Positions 23,501-35,945 of a stretch of 64,000 nt of DNA are shown here, one piece after another. The notes below the pieces were generated by a model. That model made no database searches and was not told where the DNA came from. It saw only the letters and a list, made by a program, of their open reading frames with translations. Numbering within the stretch: the stretch's first letter is position 1; each line of letters opens with the position of its first letter. Source of the stretch: Glandiceps talaboti (lineage: Eukaryota; Hemichordata; Enteropneusta; Spengelidae); NCBI RefSeq assembly GCF_964340395.1, contig NC_135551.1, positions 5,851,963 to 5,915,962 of the forward strand, written 5' to 3'. The position numbers and the translations under genes are program-made.

Positions 23501-24536
23501 GTTAGAGTATAAACTTCATAGGGTAAAAGTTATTGTCAAATGTACAATGTAGTCATCTGAGGTTTAATGTGAAACGTGAACACTTTTCTTTAAAATCACA
23601 AGTTATGGAGCTATGTATGTTCACTGATCAGCAGGATTAATTTTCTGAAAAGCCTAATGCCTAAACCCTAATTTAAATAAATATCTCGACCTCACTTGTA
23701 TACACTGTTGAATTGCTAAAAATAGTTTTGCCATACCAGGAGTAAATAAATGCTACTTTCAATTGCTGTGAAAAATGTGTTGATCTACAACATGTACATG
23801 GATTTGTGCATTCTCATCAAGTCCATCAGATGTAAAGAGGAATGGAAAGAATTGTTGGTGTTCTTGATAATGATTTGACAAGCAAGTGGTATCTGTCGTT
23901 GTATAAGTAAGCTATGCTAATTATTGAATAGATCACAATTATAAGGATTATGATCTCATAATGGGACTATTATTCATTTTTGCTGGCTTTAATTAATTTT
24001 TTCACTCAAGACTAGCAAAAATCTTAAGTTATATTTTGTAATTACTCCAGGACCTGTAATATAATCGATTACCTGAAATAACTGTTAACTGTTGTGTTCT
24101 ATTTATTCATTGTAGTTCATTAAAGTCAATGTGTTGCACAGTCTACTATGTGAATGACTACACGTAGACTACACACCCAATAATATGCCATGCAGTGCAG
24201 GTGATAGGTTTGATAGGGTGGGTGGTTGCTTGAGTTTGAGTTTGACTCTGAGACAGTTAGTGCTGAATAGTATTCTCTCTAGAAAATGAAGACACAAGCC
24301 ATGGGAAATTTGATCATCTGAAAAAGGAAATGACTACATTCTTGAGTGTATTAATGTCAGTTGTGATTCCTTCAATAAAACACATCACAAAGGATAGAAT
24401 TGATATACTGCTCATTTTTAGCCAAAATGTGATGAGAATCATGATCAGTGTATACCGGTATGGCAGCTAACTAAATTTGTGTAGGTGGCATCCTGTCCAG
24501 ATGAGAATTGTTGACAACAATTTTAATTGTTTTTAA
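20516..24536. other. Non-coding, no gene seen
   Basis: About 4 kb of AT-rich DNA with frequent TACATGTA words and no convincing coding segment. A possible decayed kinesin-like exon at 20,872 is treated as a finding. Confidence 0.5.
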
Positions 24537-24881
24537 AGTGGCCATATGGATGAGGATTTGGTATTTATTTTGGATTTTCAATTTATAAAGCAGTTTTATC
24601 ATCACTTCCTGCGTGATCAATCAATGTGATATAACATATGCCAAATCCTTTTTTGTAGTTCAATGAATTACAAAGCATAATAAATGTGTAAAATGTTTGT
24701 TGTACATACAATAACAAATATTTTTACATATTTCTTGGCATTTTGCAAATTGATGTATTAAGTGACAAACACAGACTCAGACATTGTTATTTCGCATTGA
24801 TTTTTCAAGTAGAACACCATGATAAAATTGTTTTGTAAATTAAAAATCCAAAATAAATACAGAATCCTCATCCATATGGCC
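24537..24881. mobile_element. MITE family B, long copy (TTAA type)
   Basis: The left terminus AGTGGCCATATGGATGAGG follows TTAA (24,533-24,536). The right terminus is CCTCATCCATATGGCC. Inverted arms of about 50 bp continue through TATTTATTTTGGATTTTCAA. The right-hand TTAA has been lost. Family relatives lie at 1,190, 10,887 and 26,728. Confidence 0.85.
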
Positions 24882-25914
24882 ATATGGCAGGATTCTGTCT
24901 GAAACTATGAAAAATTTAAATCGTGGTATGTATGTCTTGTATATTAAACTAAATTATTCTATAAAATATTAAAAATGTTATCTATATACATATAGATTGT
25001 AGTAACAACTGTGATGTGAATTTCCTATCAGTCTTTTTGAATCAGCTACATGTATGTTCACTGAATAGTCACAGTTCCTTGTTTACAAGTACGAAATTGA
25101 TCTGGTCAATGATTTTAGCTGCAGCTGCTGTATCACAGTCTGTATGATTGATTGTTGTGTCAAGGATACTTACAAGTTACATATCCTTTTTATATATTTA
25201 CATTTCAGATTCAGATTAGTTACACAAACTTTAAAGCAATTAGTGGCTTACTGTATACATGTATAATAGCAAGGTCATGATCTGGAAACTTTAATGCAAA
25301 GATTAGATTATCTGATCTGATTGAAATTATACAGAAAGTTATTGTGAAGTTTACAACTTACATGTACCAACAAGTATTGAAAATGTGTTTGTCATGTAAT
25401 AAGCATCAGGAGGAACAACAACCACCACATTATTCTGTTTTGCTTTTTGTTTTTTTTCTTTAACTTGAGTGCTTAGAGCCCAGTCTCCAAACCTATGGAT
25501 TACATGCATCTCACATACACAAAATATACAATGAAAATGAAGTGATGTACACTACTTATAGTATTTTGTTTACACTGCAGTGTTTTTATTGATTTTTTGT
25601 TATATTTAGTATGGAAACATAATTTTCTAAAGAACAAAGAAAAGTGTATGTGTAGTATACATGCTAAAGTCTTAACCTTATCTTTAATAGATCTATGCAA
25701 TATGCAAGGAGGCCATCTCAGTGCTAATATTGTTAGTAATGCAAGACCACTTTACATGTATGTTGGATTAATAAAGTGTAGTGAATTTGTTTTAATAGTA
25801 ATGAAATTATGTACATCTAAATGAATTATGATTTTTTTGTTAACAAGTACATCGTATACATATTCTTGTACATTGTACTTATCAACTCTAGCAGTGCTGA
25901 CTATACATTTAGGG

Positions 25915-26055
25915 TAGTGTGCCCTCTAAGTTCCCAGTGATGCCCCAGTATTTGGTGTTCCCCTGTCTCTTATTATGTGGTGACTCACAAGAAATGCCAG
26001 TTTTCTCATTTTGACTCGCATCAGCAAAATTTGGCTATCATAAGAGGGCACACTG
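25915..26055. mobile_element. hAT-type MITE, second copy
   Basis: Termini (T/C)AGTGTGCCCTCTAAG and, on the minus strand, CAGTGTGCCCTCTTA match the 8,349-8,524 element, as do the internal blocks CCCCTGTCTCTTA and GTGGTGACTCACAAGAAAT. The flanking octamers ATTTAGGG and ATGTAGGA agree at six of eight positions, as expected for an old 8-bp duplication. Confidence 0.85.
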
Positions 26056-26727
26056 ATGTAGGATTACCCTGTCCTTAGTAATACACAGTAGATAATCTGA
26101 TGATTTACACAGCCATGGGTCTTTTTATGTATTCATGCATTCATACATATTTCTGTTGAACATACATTATTTATACTTTTACTGCAAAGTAAAGATAAAC
26201 CTACATGTATATGATAAGTATTCTTTTCCTTATATTCATTTCTTTGTCAAGTTAATATAAATAAACCTAGTCATGAAAATATACTCAGAAGGATGATGAC
26301 CACATAAGAGACTGTTATACCGTGTTCTCTTACTAACTGGAAGATAGAACTGACTGGAAACCATTCACATCCATGTTATAAATTTAGTTTATGTTTGAAT
26401 GTGTATTAATAAATCGATAGAAGCATGTTGAAGTTCACAGTTAATGTTATAGATCACAGCTATGTCAGCAGATGTTCTCTCTGGTACCATTCAATAGATG
26501 GAAGAAGATAGCTTTGAAGATATTTGACATTAACAGAGTAACAGCGCTAGCTGACTTGATTTCTTCCAAAGCTATATTAGATAAATTTTAGAAAAGTTTT
26601 GCTAACATATAATGGTTTGTAAACCCCAGTACCAGTAAGGGAGAAGTTGGGTATTAACTTAGATATCCATACCTTGTCATGACAATATGACAAGAAGCAC
26701 CATGAGGTAGTAGACTGTCTTCTTTAA

Positions 26728-26979
26728 AGTGGACTTATGGATGAAAATTCAATAATTGGATTAAACCCAATAAATTACAAAAGAATAATAAATGTATAAA
26801 ATGTTTGTACAATTAACAAACTTTTACACATTTTTTTAAAGCTTTTTTTTCTTCAATTTATTGACTTACAAACACAGACTTTGTCAATGTTGTTTTACAT
26901 TGATTTTTTAAGTAGGAAGCCGTGATAAAATAGTTTTATAAATTAAAAATCTAACCCAATCCTCGTCGATATGGCCACT
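26728..26979. mobile_element. MITE family B, copy with intact TTAA duplication
   Basis: TTAA is present at 26,724-26,727 and 26,980-26,983. The termini are AGTGGACTTATGGATGA on the left and AGTGGCCATATCGACGAGG on the minus strand at the right. The interior matches the copy at 24,537 (ACAAACACAGACT, GATAAAATAGTTTTATAAAT). TTAA duplications are typical of piggyBac and Kolobok transposons; no transposase remains. Confidence 0.88.
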
Positions 26980-28179
26980 TTAACTAGAACAATCTATGTC
27001 ATACAATATTTAGTATCTTTATGTATGGCAGAACCAAAACTTGAATTTATTGCATTTTGAAAATGTTTAAAGCCCACAGATACATGTATGTCAGTTTTAA
27101 CTATATGTATCTGCAAATTGAACTAGTACATATTACTCAGTTTCATTTAGTAGATAGATATAGGCTATTAATTAATAGATAATTCTAACGAGATAATTTG
27201 ACCATGGAAGTTTTAAAGACAATTACGCTAAATATCCACTCAATGATTTATACACTACATGTACATGTACAATGTAGATATATCATAATGTAGTCTGATA
27301 TCATCAAATAGATTATTGATTGTCTCTTTCAGCATACATTATGTATTAAAATGCTTACCAGAGAATTTTGTAATCAATTGGATTAAACTATTGATAGATC
27401 GATACAGAAAGTTTCACATGTATATATATTTCAGAACATCTGTTAAATTTTCCAGGGCCAGTGCTTGAAACTGAACAACAAGGGATGTATTCAAAAGTAT
27501 TTACCATAGATACAAAAAGTATTTGTAGTTTTAAAGATATCCACTATCTAGAAATGATATAATTTGATTAATTAATGTTTACGAAGGACATTGTATACAC
27601 ATTCACGTATAAAGAACTGTGCAGTTAAATTAAACTGTCAATGTTCTATCTTCATTAATATGTACATTAACATCTTATATTTCAACATCTGACTGTCTGT
27701 ATACATGTACCGTCACTCATATACTATAAGTATAATTTTTATGAAAATATGAATAGGAAGAAATTCAAATTGATTACTGATATTAAAGCATTTTTATGCC
27801 AGCTTAGATTTTATACATGCACATGTACACCTGTCATATAGATCAGTGAACAATGTTTTATTTGTAAATAATGTATGTTCCCTTCATAACATATACCCAG
27901 TATTTCTGAAAATGTTTTACTTTGAAATTCAATGGCACATACACTTGTACATGTACATGTATTGTGTTAATATAATACTAAGATGCAGCCGTTTTTACAC
28001 TACCAGAAATGAAATTCTTGAGACAAGAAAAAAATTCTTCACACAAGAAAAAAATTCTTGAGACAAGAATCAGTAGGTTAAGAATTGCAATTCTTGAAAA
28101 TTCTAACCGATAAATTCTTATATCAAGAATTTTTTTCTTATGCCAGGTTTACCCAAAAATCTTGTCCTAAGAACTTGTT

Positions 28180-30060
28180 TCAAGAATATTCAAGAAAAAT
28201 AATTCTTGTCTCAAGAATATTCAAGAAAGAGAATTCTTGTCCCAAGAATATTCTCAAGAATAAGTTCTTGTCTCAAGAATATTCAAGAAACAGAATTCTT
28301 GTCCCAAGAATATTCAAGAAAGAGAATTCTTGTCCCAAGAATATTCTCAAGAATAAGTTCTTGTCTCAAGAATATTCAAGAAACAGAATTCTTGTCCCAA
28401 GAATAATCAAGAAAGAGGATTCTTGTGCCAAGATTATTCAAGAAAGAGAATTCTTGTCCAAAGAACATTCAAGGAAAAGAATTCTTCTCCCAAGAATATT
28501 CAAGAAAAGGGAATCTTGTCCCAAGAATATTCAAGAAAGAGAATTCTTGTCCCAAGAATTTTCAAGAAAGAGAATTCTTGTCCTGAGAATTATCAAGAAA
28601 AAGAATTCTTGTCCCAAGAATATTCAAGAAAGAGAATTCTTGTCCCAAGAATATTCAAGAAAGAGAATTCTTGTCCCAAGAATTTTCAAGAAATAGAATT
28701 CTTGTCCCGAGAATTATCAAGAAAAAGAATTCTTGTCCCAAGAATATTCAAGAAAGAGAATTCTTGTCCCAAGAATTTTCAAGAAAGAGAATTCTTGTCC
28801 CAAGAATTATCAAGAAAAAGAATTCTTGTCCCAAGAATATTCAAGAAAGAGAATTCTTGTCCCAAGAATATTCAAGAAAGAGAATTCTTGCCCCAAGAAT
28901 ATTCAAGAAAGAGAATTCTTGTCCCAAGAATATTAAGGAAATAGAATTCTTGTCTCAAGAATATTCAAGAAATAGAATTCTTGTCCCAAGAATATTCAAG
29001 GAAGAGAATTCTTGTGCCAAGAATATTCAAGAAATAGAATGCTTGTCCCAAGAATATTCCAGAAAGAGAATTCTTGTCCCAAGAATATTCAAGAAAAAGA
29101 ATTCTTGTCCCAAGAATATTCAAGAAAGAGAATTCTTGTCCCAAGAATATTCAAGAAAAAGAATTCTTGTCCCAAGAATATTCAGGAAAAAGAATTCTTG
29201 TCTTAAGAATAATCGAGAAATAGAACTCTTGTCCCAAGAATATTCAAGAAAGAGAATTCTTGTCCCAAGAATATTCAAGAAATAGAATTCTTGTCCCAAG
29301 AATATTCAAGAAAGAGAATTCTTGTCCCAAGAATATTCAAGAAATAGAACTCTTGTCTCAAGAATATTCAAGAAAGAGAATTCTTGTCTCAAGAATAATC
29401 AAGAAATAGAATTCTTGTCCCAAGAATATTCAAGAAAGAGAATCCTTGTCCCAAGAATATTCAAGAAAAAGAATTCTTGTCCCAAGAATATTCAAGAAAG
29501 AGAATTCTTGTCTCAAGAATATTTAGGAAAAAGAATTCTTGCCTCAAGAATATTCAAGCAACAGAATTCTTGGCCCAAGAATATTCAAGAAAGAGAATTC
29601 TTGTCCTAAGAATATTCAAGAAAGAGAATTCTTGTCTCAAGAATATGCAAGAAAAAGAATTCTTATCTGGAGAATATTCAAGGAAAAGAATTCTTGTCCC
29701 AAGAATATTCAAGAAAGAGAATTCTTGTCCCAAGAATATTCAAGAAAAAGAATTCTTGTCCCAAGAATATTCAGGAAAAAGAATTCTTGTCTTAAGAATA
29801 ATCGAGAAATAGAACTCTTGTCCCAAGAATATTCAAGAAAGAGAATCCTTGTCCCAAGAATATTCAAGAAAAAGAATTCTTGTCCCAAGAATATTCAAGA
29901 AAGAGAATTCTTGTCTCAAGAATATTTAGGAAAAAGAATTCTTGCCTCAAGAATATTCAAGCAACAGAATTCTTGGCCCAAGAATATTCAAGAAAGAGAA
30001 TTCTTGTCCTAAGAATATGCAAGAAAAAGAATTCTTATCTGGAGAATATTCAAGGAAAAG
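28180..30060 (+). repeat. 31-bp satellite array, about 60 units, with heat-shock-element pattern
   Basis: The typical unit is CAAGAATATTCAAGAAAGAG followed by AATTCTTGTCC. It contains GAATATTCAAGAA, which reads GAA-nn-TTC-nn-GAA, the three-site heat-shock-factor consensus. Variants with GAATTTTCAAGAA keep the pattern; variants with GAATTATCAAGAA or GAATAATCAAGAA break it. Most units also have an EcoRI site (GAATTC). The array has local higher-order duplications, for example the ATTTAGGAAAAAGAATTCTT block at about 29,520 and 29,923. All three forward frames are largely open, because 31 is not a multiple of three and the unit has no forward stop. I read this as satellite DNA and not as a gene. 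Confidence 0.97.
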
Positions 30061-32730
30061 TACTCATTATATGGAAAAAATGATTTCCATAAATACAGAC
30101 CCTTTAATGAAAAATCTACCCCAAACAAAACTTGTAAATTTTAAAACTTTTATTTACATAAATAATGGCAATATACATGTAAGTCAATAAAACTGTCATT
30201 AAATATTTTTTGAACTCTTCTAAAAATATAACATTTCAATGTCATGTAACACTTCAACCAGTTTCATCTTCTTTAAATACTTTCACATGCCATCATACAT
30301 TTATCTTGTTACAGTGAAATGAAATCTGGATATTGATTACAAGATATTTAGCCTAACTTAAACGGCCTCAGTCCATTGAAATAGTCCACTGGGCTTGCCC
30401 CAAAACTTAATGGACCTTGATTTCACAAGCTCAAGGATAAAAGTATGACATTGACAGACAACCCCAGAAAATTTGCTAATAGCCTATTTTACGACAGTTA
30501 ACAGCAACAGGGTACCTACCCAAGAAATGCACACTTTCTGTAATTTAGATGGCAACAGAAATCTTAAATTGCAATAGGGAGACTTCATATTCATTGCTCC
30601 TGAATGAATTTCAATTTTTACTTAAAAGATTAAAAATCAAACAACTCATAGACATTGGAGAGAAATGGACTGGAAAGCAAGCAAAAGATCAAAGGAAATC
30701 AATTGTGTACAAATGGTAGAACTGATTTATTCCCCGTCAATTGGGTGCATTACTTTTTATCCAAAAAATCCACTAAAAATAGGGATGTGCACAATTAATG
30801 TCAATGCAATCTGACCAATGACTTTGGACAAGAAGTCAAAATATCCTGATTGACCTGTGCAGAAAATAGCCATTCTCAGTGCACCAAATATCAAAGTAAT
30901 CTGACTTCTGATTTCAGAAAAGAAGTGACAATGTAACTTTGAAAAAAAGGTCGATGAAGAAGTTGAAATAGAAAAGGCTGACAGACAGACAACAGAGAAT
31001 CATCATAACTTTATAGCTTTACCTGGCTGTTGTTTCCAGTCCATTTCTCATCAATGCCCATGATCTAATTAACTTGAATCAAATCTTTAAACAATTAAAT
31101 GCTCTTTCTATCAGGAGGAATTTCTTTGCACAGAAAAAACTACAAGTTGGGAAAATGAGGATCAAATTAAAAAGTTAAACAACAATTGTTCCTACTCGCT
31201 GTCATCGTTTGTTAGGTACTACAATGTATCTATGGAGTTCCTTCAGCTTCTTCCTATAGTATACAATGTGTTCTTCATGTCATGTGGATTAGTAAATTTG
31301 TCCTGAAGTACCTGTTCTTCGAGGAAGAGGTCATCATCATCTTTCGGCTGTGCAGCAGTCGGCCATAAGTTTCCTCCAGCCACAACGGTTTTGAGCCATT
31401 TCTGACAGTTGACCATGATTCAGCATGCCATCTGCATCACCCAGAAGATAGTGGATGTATTTTGAGAACAGGGTTCTTTGCCTTCCAGGTTTCCTCTTTC
31501 CATGTTTTGGGACATACAATGCATACTCCTTGACAGGCTCCCCATCAGGCATGCGCAGTACATGTCCAAGGAATTTCAGTTGACGATTCCTGGCTCTCTC
31601 GACAAGGAGCACAGTCTCCGTAAGATTGTAGATAGTAACATTTGGTACTTTGTCAATCCTCTTGATGTTTAACATTATACGGTAACATGATGTGCCAAAG
31701 GAGTTGATTTTATTCTCCATATCCTTAGAGATTATCCATGACTCGCAGCCATACAACAATATGGTGACACAAGTTGTACAAGGAAGAGGTAGGCTTGAGC
31801 TACACTGTCATGGTAACCAACCTGGAAAGTGAACAAGAAAGAAATTGTCTCAAAAGTTGTCAAAGACTTCCATAGTAATCAAGTACAGTTTAATAATTAT
31901 ATCTATTGTTAAGTGTTGCCCATGACCTTGTCTTTGTACTAAGTGTTGAGAGCTTCTTGAGATAGTAAAACAAGACAAGTTACTGGGCTATGTAGGATGT
32001 TACTTCTGGAGATGTACATGTAGCTAGGCAAGTTTCATGGCAATGTAAAATGTACCTACATGTAGGCCAGGCCACACCCACAATGGCTGATCTGTCAGTC
32101 TAATATATGCTAATCTGCACCTTTTCTCAGTACACATGCTCAAGATTGCATAAGGTTTATTTACATGGTGTTAGTTAGACTTTGAGTATATTGAGTGAAG
32201 TGTACTAAACATTGCTTACAGGATAAATTTGATGACATTGCAAGACCTTTCACTGGCAGGAGAGTCAAACTTTAAACCTCAAGCCCAGTGTAACAATGGC
32301 CATGATAACATTTATACAGTTTCAAAGTTCTGAAGAATGTGAAATAATTGCACTTACCAAAGAATGCCCTCCACATTGCTTCTTTAATGTCTTCATTTTT
32401 AAACTTGTTGATAGACTCTGAACACAACAGAAGCCACTCTCTAGGCTGGGTACAATCTTTTTTCTAAAACCGGTCAAGGTTAAACCATCTTTTCAAGCTT
32501 ATGATGTATGATGCAGGATCAAAAATGACAATGTTGTCAATCTTCTAACAAAGTGTGGTGTGCAGTTGTGAATTCAAAAATGGAGCCAAATGATGCTATC
32601 CCAGAAAGCATCAGGTCTGCCCACACACTTCCATATATGGCCATATATACAAGCTTGACCAATGGAAACACGCTATTAACAAAAGGGATATATCCTTTTG
32701 TTTGTGCATGGAGTCTAACTGAAAATCTCA
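30061..32730. other. Central segment between the two arrays
   Basis: About 2.7 kb of ordinary AT-rich sequence, holding the reverse-transcriptase remnant at 31,337-31,790 on the minus strand. ACAGAAAAAACTACAAGTTG at about 31,130 recurs near 53,717 and inverted near 2,495, marking another dispersed repeat. No transposase motif was seen, so this is probably captured sequence or secondary insertions inside the TIR unit. Confidence 0.6.
31337..31790 (-). pseudogene. Non-LTR retrotransposon (LINE) remnant, region C-terminal to the RT core
   Basis: The readable protein (about 140-150 residues) has hallmarks of the region just after the catalytic domain of animal LINE ORF2: ILLYGCESW near the start, RARNRQLKFLGHVLRM in the middle, then GKRKPGRQRTLFSKYI and a stop near CCTAER. 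The catalytic palm with its DD motif is absent upstream, so this is a 5'-truncated copy, as is usual for LINE insertions. After the stop comes a short (GAT)n-like tail on the minus strand (GATGATGATGACC), consistent with a LINE 3' end. It cannot be functional alone. Clade (CR1/L2/RTE-like) is not assigned. Confidence 0.85.
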
Positions 32731-32734
32731 TACT

Positions 32735-35700
32735 TGTACCAAGAATTGTTGGGCAAGAAAACTCAAAAATGCATGGCTGAACAAGAAAAAGTAAGAATTC
32801 CATTCTTGTACCAAGTATTGTTGGGCAAGAAACCCCAAGAATTCATGGATAGACAAGAAAGAGTAAGAATTTCATTCTTGTACCAAGAATTGTTGGGCAC
32901 GAAACCCCAAGAATTCATTTCTTGTATCAAGAATGCATGGGTTGACAAGAAAAAGTAAGAATTTCATTCTTGTACCAAGAATTCTTGCTCAAGAAAACTC
33001 AAGAATTCAATTCTTGTTTCAAGAATGCATGGGTTGACAAGAAAAAGTAAGAATTTCATTCTTGTACCAAGAATTCTTGCTCAAAAAAACTCAAGAATTC
33101 AATTCTTGTAACAAGAATGCATGGGTTGACAAGAAAAAGTAAGAATTTCATTCTTGTACCAAGAATTCTTGGGCAAGAAAACTCAAGAATTCAATTCTTG
33201 TTTCAAGAATGCATGGGTTGACAAGAAAAAGTAAGAATCTCATTCTTGTACCAAGAATTCTTCGGCAAGAAAACTCAAGAACTCAATTCTTGTTTCAAGA
33301 ATGCATGGGTTGACAAGAAAAAGTAAGAATTTCATTCTTGTACCAAGAATTCTTGCTCAAGAAAACTCAAGAATTCAATTCTTGTTTCAAGAATGCATGG
33401 GTTGACAAGAAAAAGTAAGAATTTCATTCTTGTACCAAGAATTCTTGCTCAAGAAAACTCAAGAATTCAATTCTTGTAACAAGAATGCATGGGTTGACAA
33501 GAAAAAGTAAGAATTTCATTCTTGTACCAAGAATTCTTGCTCAAGAAAACTCAAGAATTCAATTCTTGTTTCAAGAATGCATGGGTTGACAAGAAAAAGT
33601 AAGAATTTCATTCTTGTACCAAGAATTCTTGCTCAAGAAAACTCAAGAATTCAATTCTTGTAACAAGAATGCATGGGTTGACAAGAAAAAGTAAGAATTT
33701 CATTCTTGTACCAAGAATTCTTGCTCAAGAAAACTCAAGAATTCAATTCTTGTAACAAGAATGCATGGGTTGACAAGAAAAAGTAAGAATTTCATTCTTG
33801 TACCAAGAATTCTTGCTCAAGAAAACTCAAGAATTCAATTCTTGTAACAAGAATGCATGGGTTGACAAGAAAAAGTAAGAATTTCATTCTTGTACCAAGA
33901 ATTCTTGGGCAAGAAAACTCAAGAATTCAATTCTTGTAACAAGAATGCATGGGTTGACAAGAAAAAGTAAGAATTTCATTCTTGTACCAAGAATTCTTGG
34001 GCAAGAAAACTCAAGAATTCAATTCTTGTTTCCAGAATGCATGGGTTGACAAGAAAAAGTAAGAATCTCATTCTTGTACCAAGAATTCTTCGGCAAGAAA
34101 ACTCAAGAACTCAATTCTTGTTTCAAGAATGCATGGGTTGACAAGAAAAAGTAAGAATTTAATTCTTGTACCAAGAATTCTTGCTCAAGAAAACTCAAGA
34201 ACTCAATTCTTGTTTCAAGAATGCATGGGTTGACAAGAAAAAGTAAGAATTTCATTCTTGTACCAAGAATTGTTAGGCAAGAAACCCCAAGAATTCATTT
34301 CTTGTATCAAGAATGCATGGGTTGACAAGAAAAAGTAAGAATTTCATTCTTGTACCAAGAATTCTTGCTCAAGAAAACTCAAGAATTCAATTCTTGTTTC
34401 AAGAATGCATGGGTTGACAAGAAAAAGTAAGAATTTCATTCTTGTACCAAGAATTCTTGCTCAAAAAAACTCAAGAATTCAATTCTTGTAACAAGAATGC
34501 ATGGGTTGACAAGAAAAAGTAAGAATTTCATTCTTGTACCAAGAATTCTTGGGCAAGAAAACTCAAGAATTCAATTCTTGTTTCAAGAATGCATGGGTTG
34601 ACAAGAAAAAGTAAGAATCTCATTCTTGTACCAAGAATTCTTCGGCAAGAAAACTCAAGAACTCAATTCTTGTTTCAAGAATGCATGGGTTGACAAGAAA
34701 AAGTAAGAATTTCATTCTTGTACCAAGAATTCTTGCTCAAGAAAACTCAAGAATTCAATTCTTGTTTCAAGAATGCATGGGTTGACAAGAAAAAGTAAGA
34801 ATTTCATTCTTGTACCAAGAATTCTTGCTCAAGAAAACTCAAGAATTCAATTCTTGTAACAAGAATGCATGGGTTGACAAGAAAAAGTAAGAATTTCATT
34901 CTTGTACCAAGAATTCTTGCTCAAGAAAACTCAAGAATTCAATTCTTGTTTCAAGAATGCATGGGTTGACAAGAAAAAGTAAGAATTTCATTCTTGTACC
35001 AAGAATTCTTGCTCAAGAAAACTCAAGAATTCAATTCTTGTAACAAGAATGCATGGGTTGACAAGAAAAAGTAAGAATTTCATTCTTGTACCAAGAATTC
35101 TTGCTCAAGAAAACTCAAGAATTCAATTCTTGTAACAAGAATGCATGGGTTGACAAGAAAAAGTAAGAATTTCATTCTTGTACCAAGAATTCTTGCTCAA
35201 GAAAACTCAAGAATTCAATTCTTGTAACAAGAATGCATGGGTTGACAAGAAAAAGTAAGAATTTCATTCTTGTACCAAGAATTCTTGGGCAAGAAAACTC
35301 AAGAATTCAATTCTTGTAACAAGAATGCATGGGTTGACAAGAAAAAGTAAGAATTTCATTCTTGTACCAAGAATTCTTGGGCAAGAAAACTCAAGAATTC
35401 AATTCTTGTTTCCAGAATGCATGGGTTGACAAGAAAAAGTAAGAATCTCATTCTTGTACCAAGAATTCTTCGGCAAGAAAACTCAAGAACTCAATTCTTG
35501 TTTCAAGAATGCATGGGTTGACAAGAAAAAGTAAGAATTTAATTCTTGTACCAAGAATTCTTGCTCAAGAAAACTCAAGAACTCAATTCTTGTTTCAAGA
35601 ATGCATGGGTTGACAAGAAAAAGTAAGAATTTCATTCTTGTACCAAGAATTGTTAGGCAAGAAACCCCAAGAATTCATTTCTTGTATCAAGAATGCATGG

Positions 35701-35945
35701 GTTGACAAGAAAAAAGTAAGAATCTCATTCTTGTACCAAGAATTCTTGGGCAAGAAAACTCAAGAATTCAATTCTTGTAACAAGAATGCATGGGTTGACA
35801 AGAAAAAGTAAGAATTTTATTCTTGTGAGAAGAATTGCTGAGCAAGAAAACTCAAGAATTCAATTCTTGTATTAAGAATGCATGGGTTGACAAGCATAAG
35901 TAAGAATTTTATTCTTGTACCAAGATTTTTGTGCAAGAAAACTCA
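32735..35945 (+). repeat. 92-bp satellite array, about 35 units, with a 15-unit higher-order repeat
   Basis: GCATGGGTTGACAAGAAAAA recurs every 92 bp (for example 33,027, 33,119 and 33,211). Each unit is made of three related blocks of about 31 bp, built on AAGAATT/AATTCTT palindromes. Blocks of 15 units (1,380 bp) are repeated: 32,941-34,320 and 34,321-35,700 appear identical line by line, including private variants such as CTCAAAAAAAC and TTTCCAGAATGC. The first units (32,735-32,880) are shorter and divergent, and the last ones (after 35,790) degrade toward the right TIR. No sustained ORF. Confidence 0.97.

Noticed and set aside
28085-30190. Several overlapping plus-strand ORFs of 64-204 codons with Lys/Arg-rich repeats
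   Set aside because: They occupy all three frames of one 31-bp satellite and arise because the unit has no forward stop. No promoter, splice or codon-bias signal supports translation.
28180-35945. CRISPR-like direct repeats
   Set aside because: Repeats are contiguous with no unique spacers, the DNA is eukaryotic and no cas genes are present.
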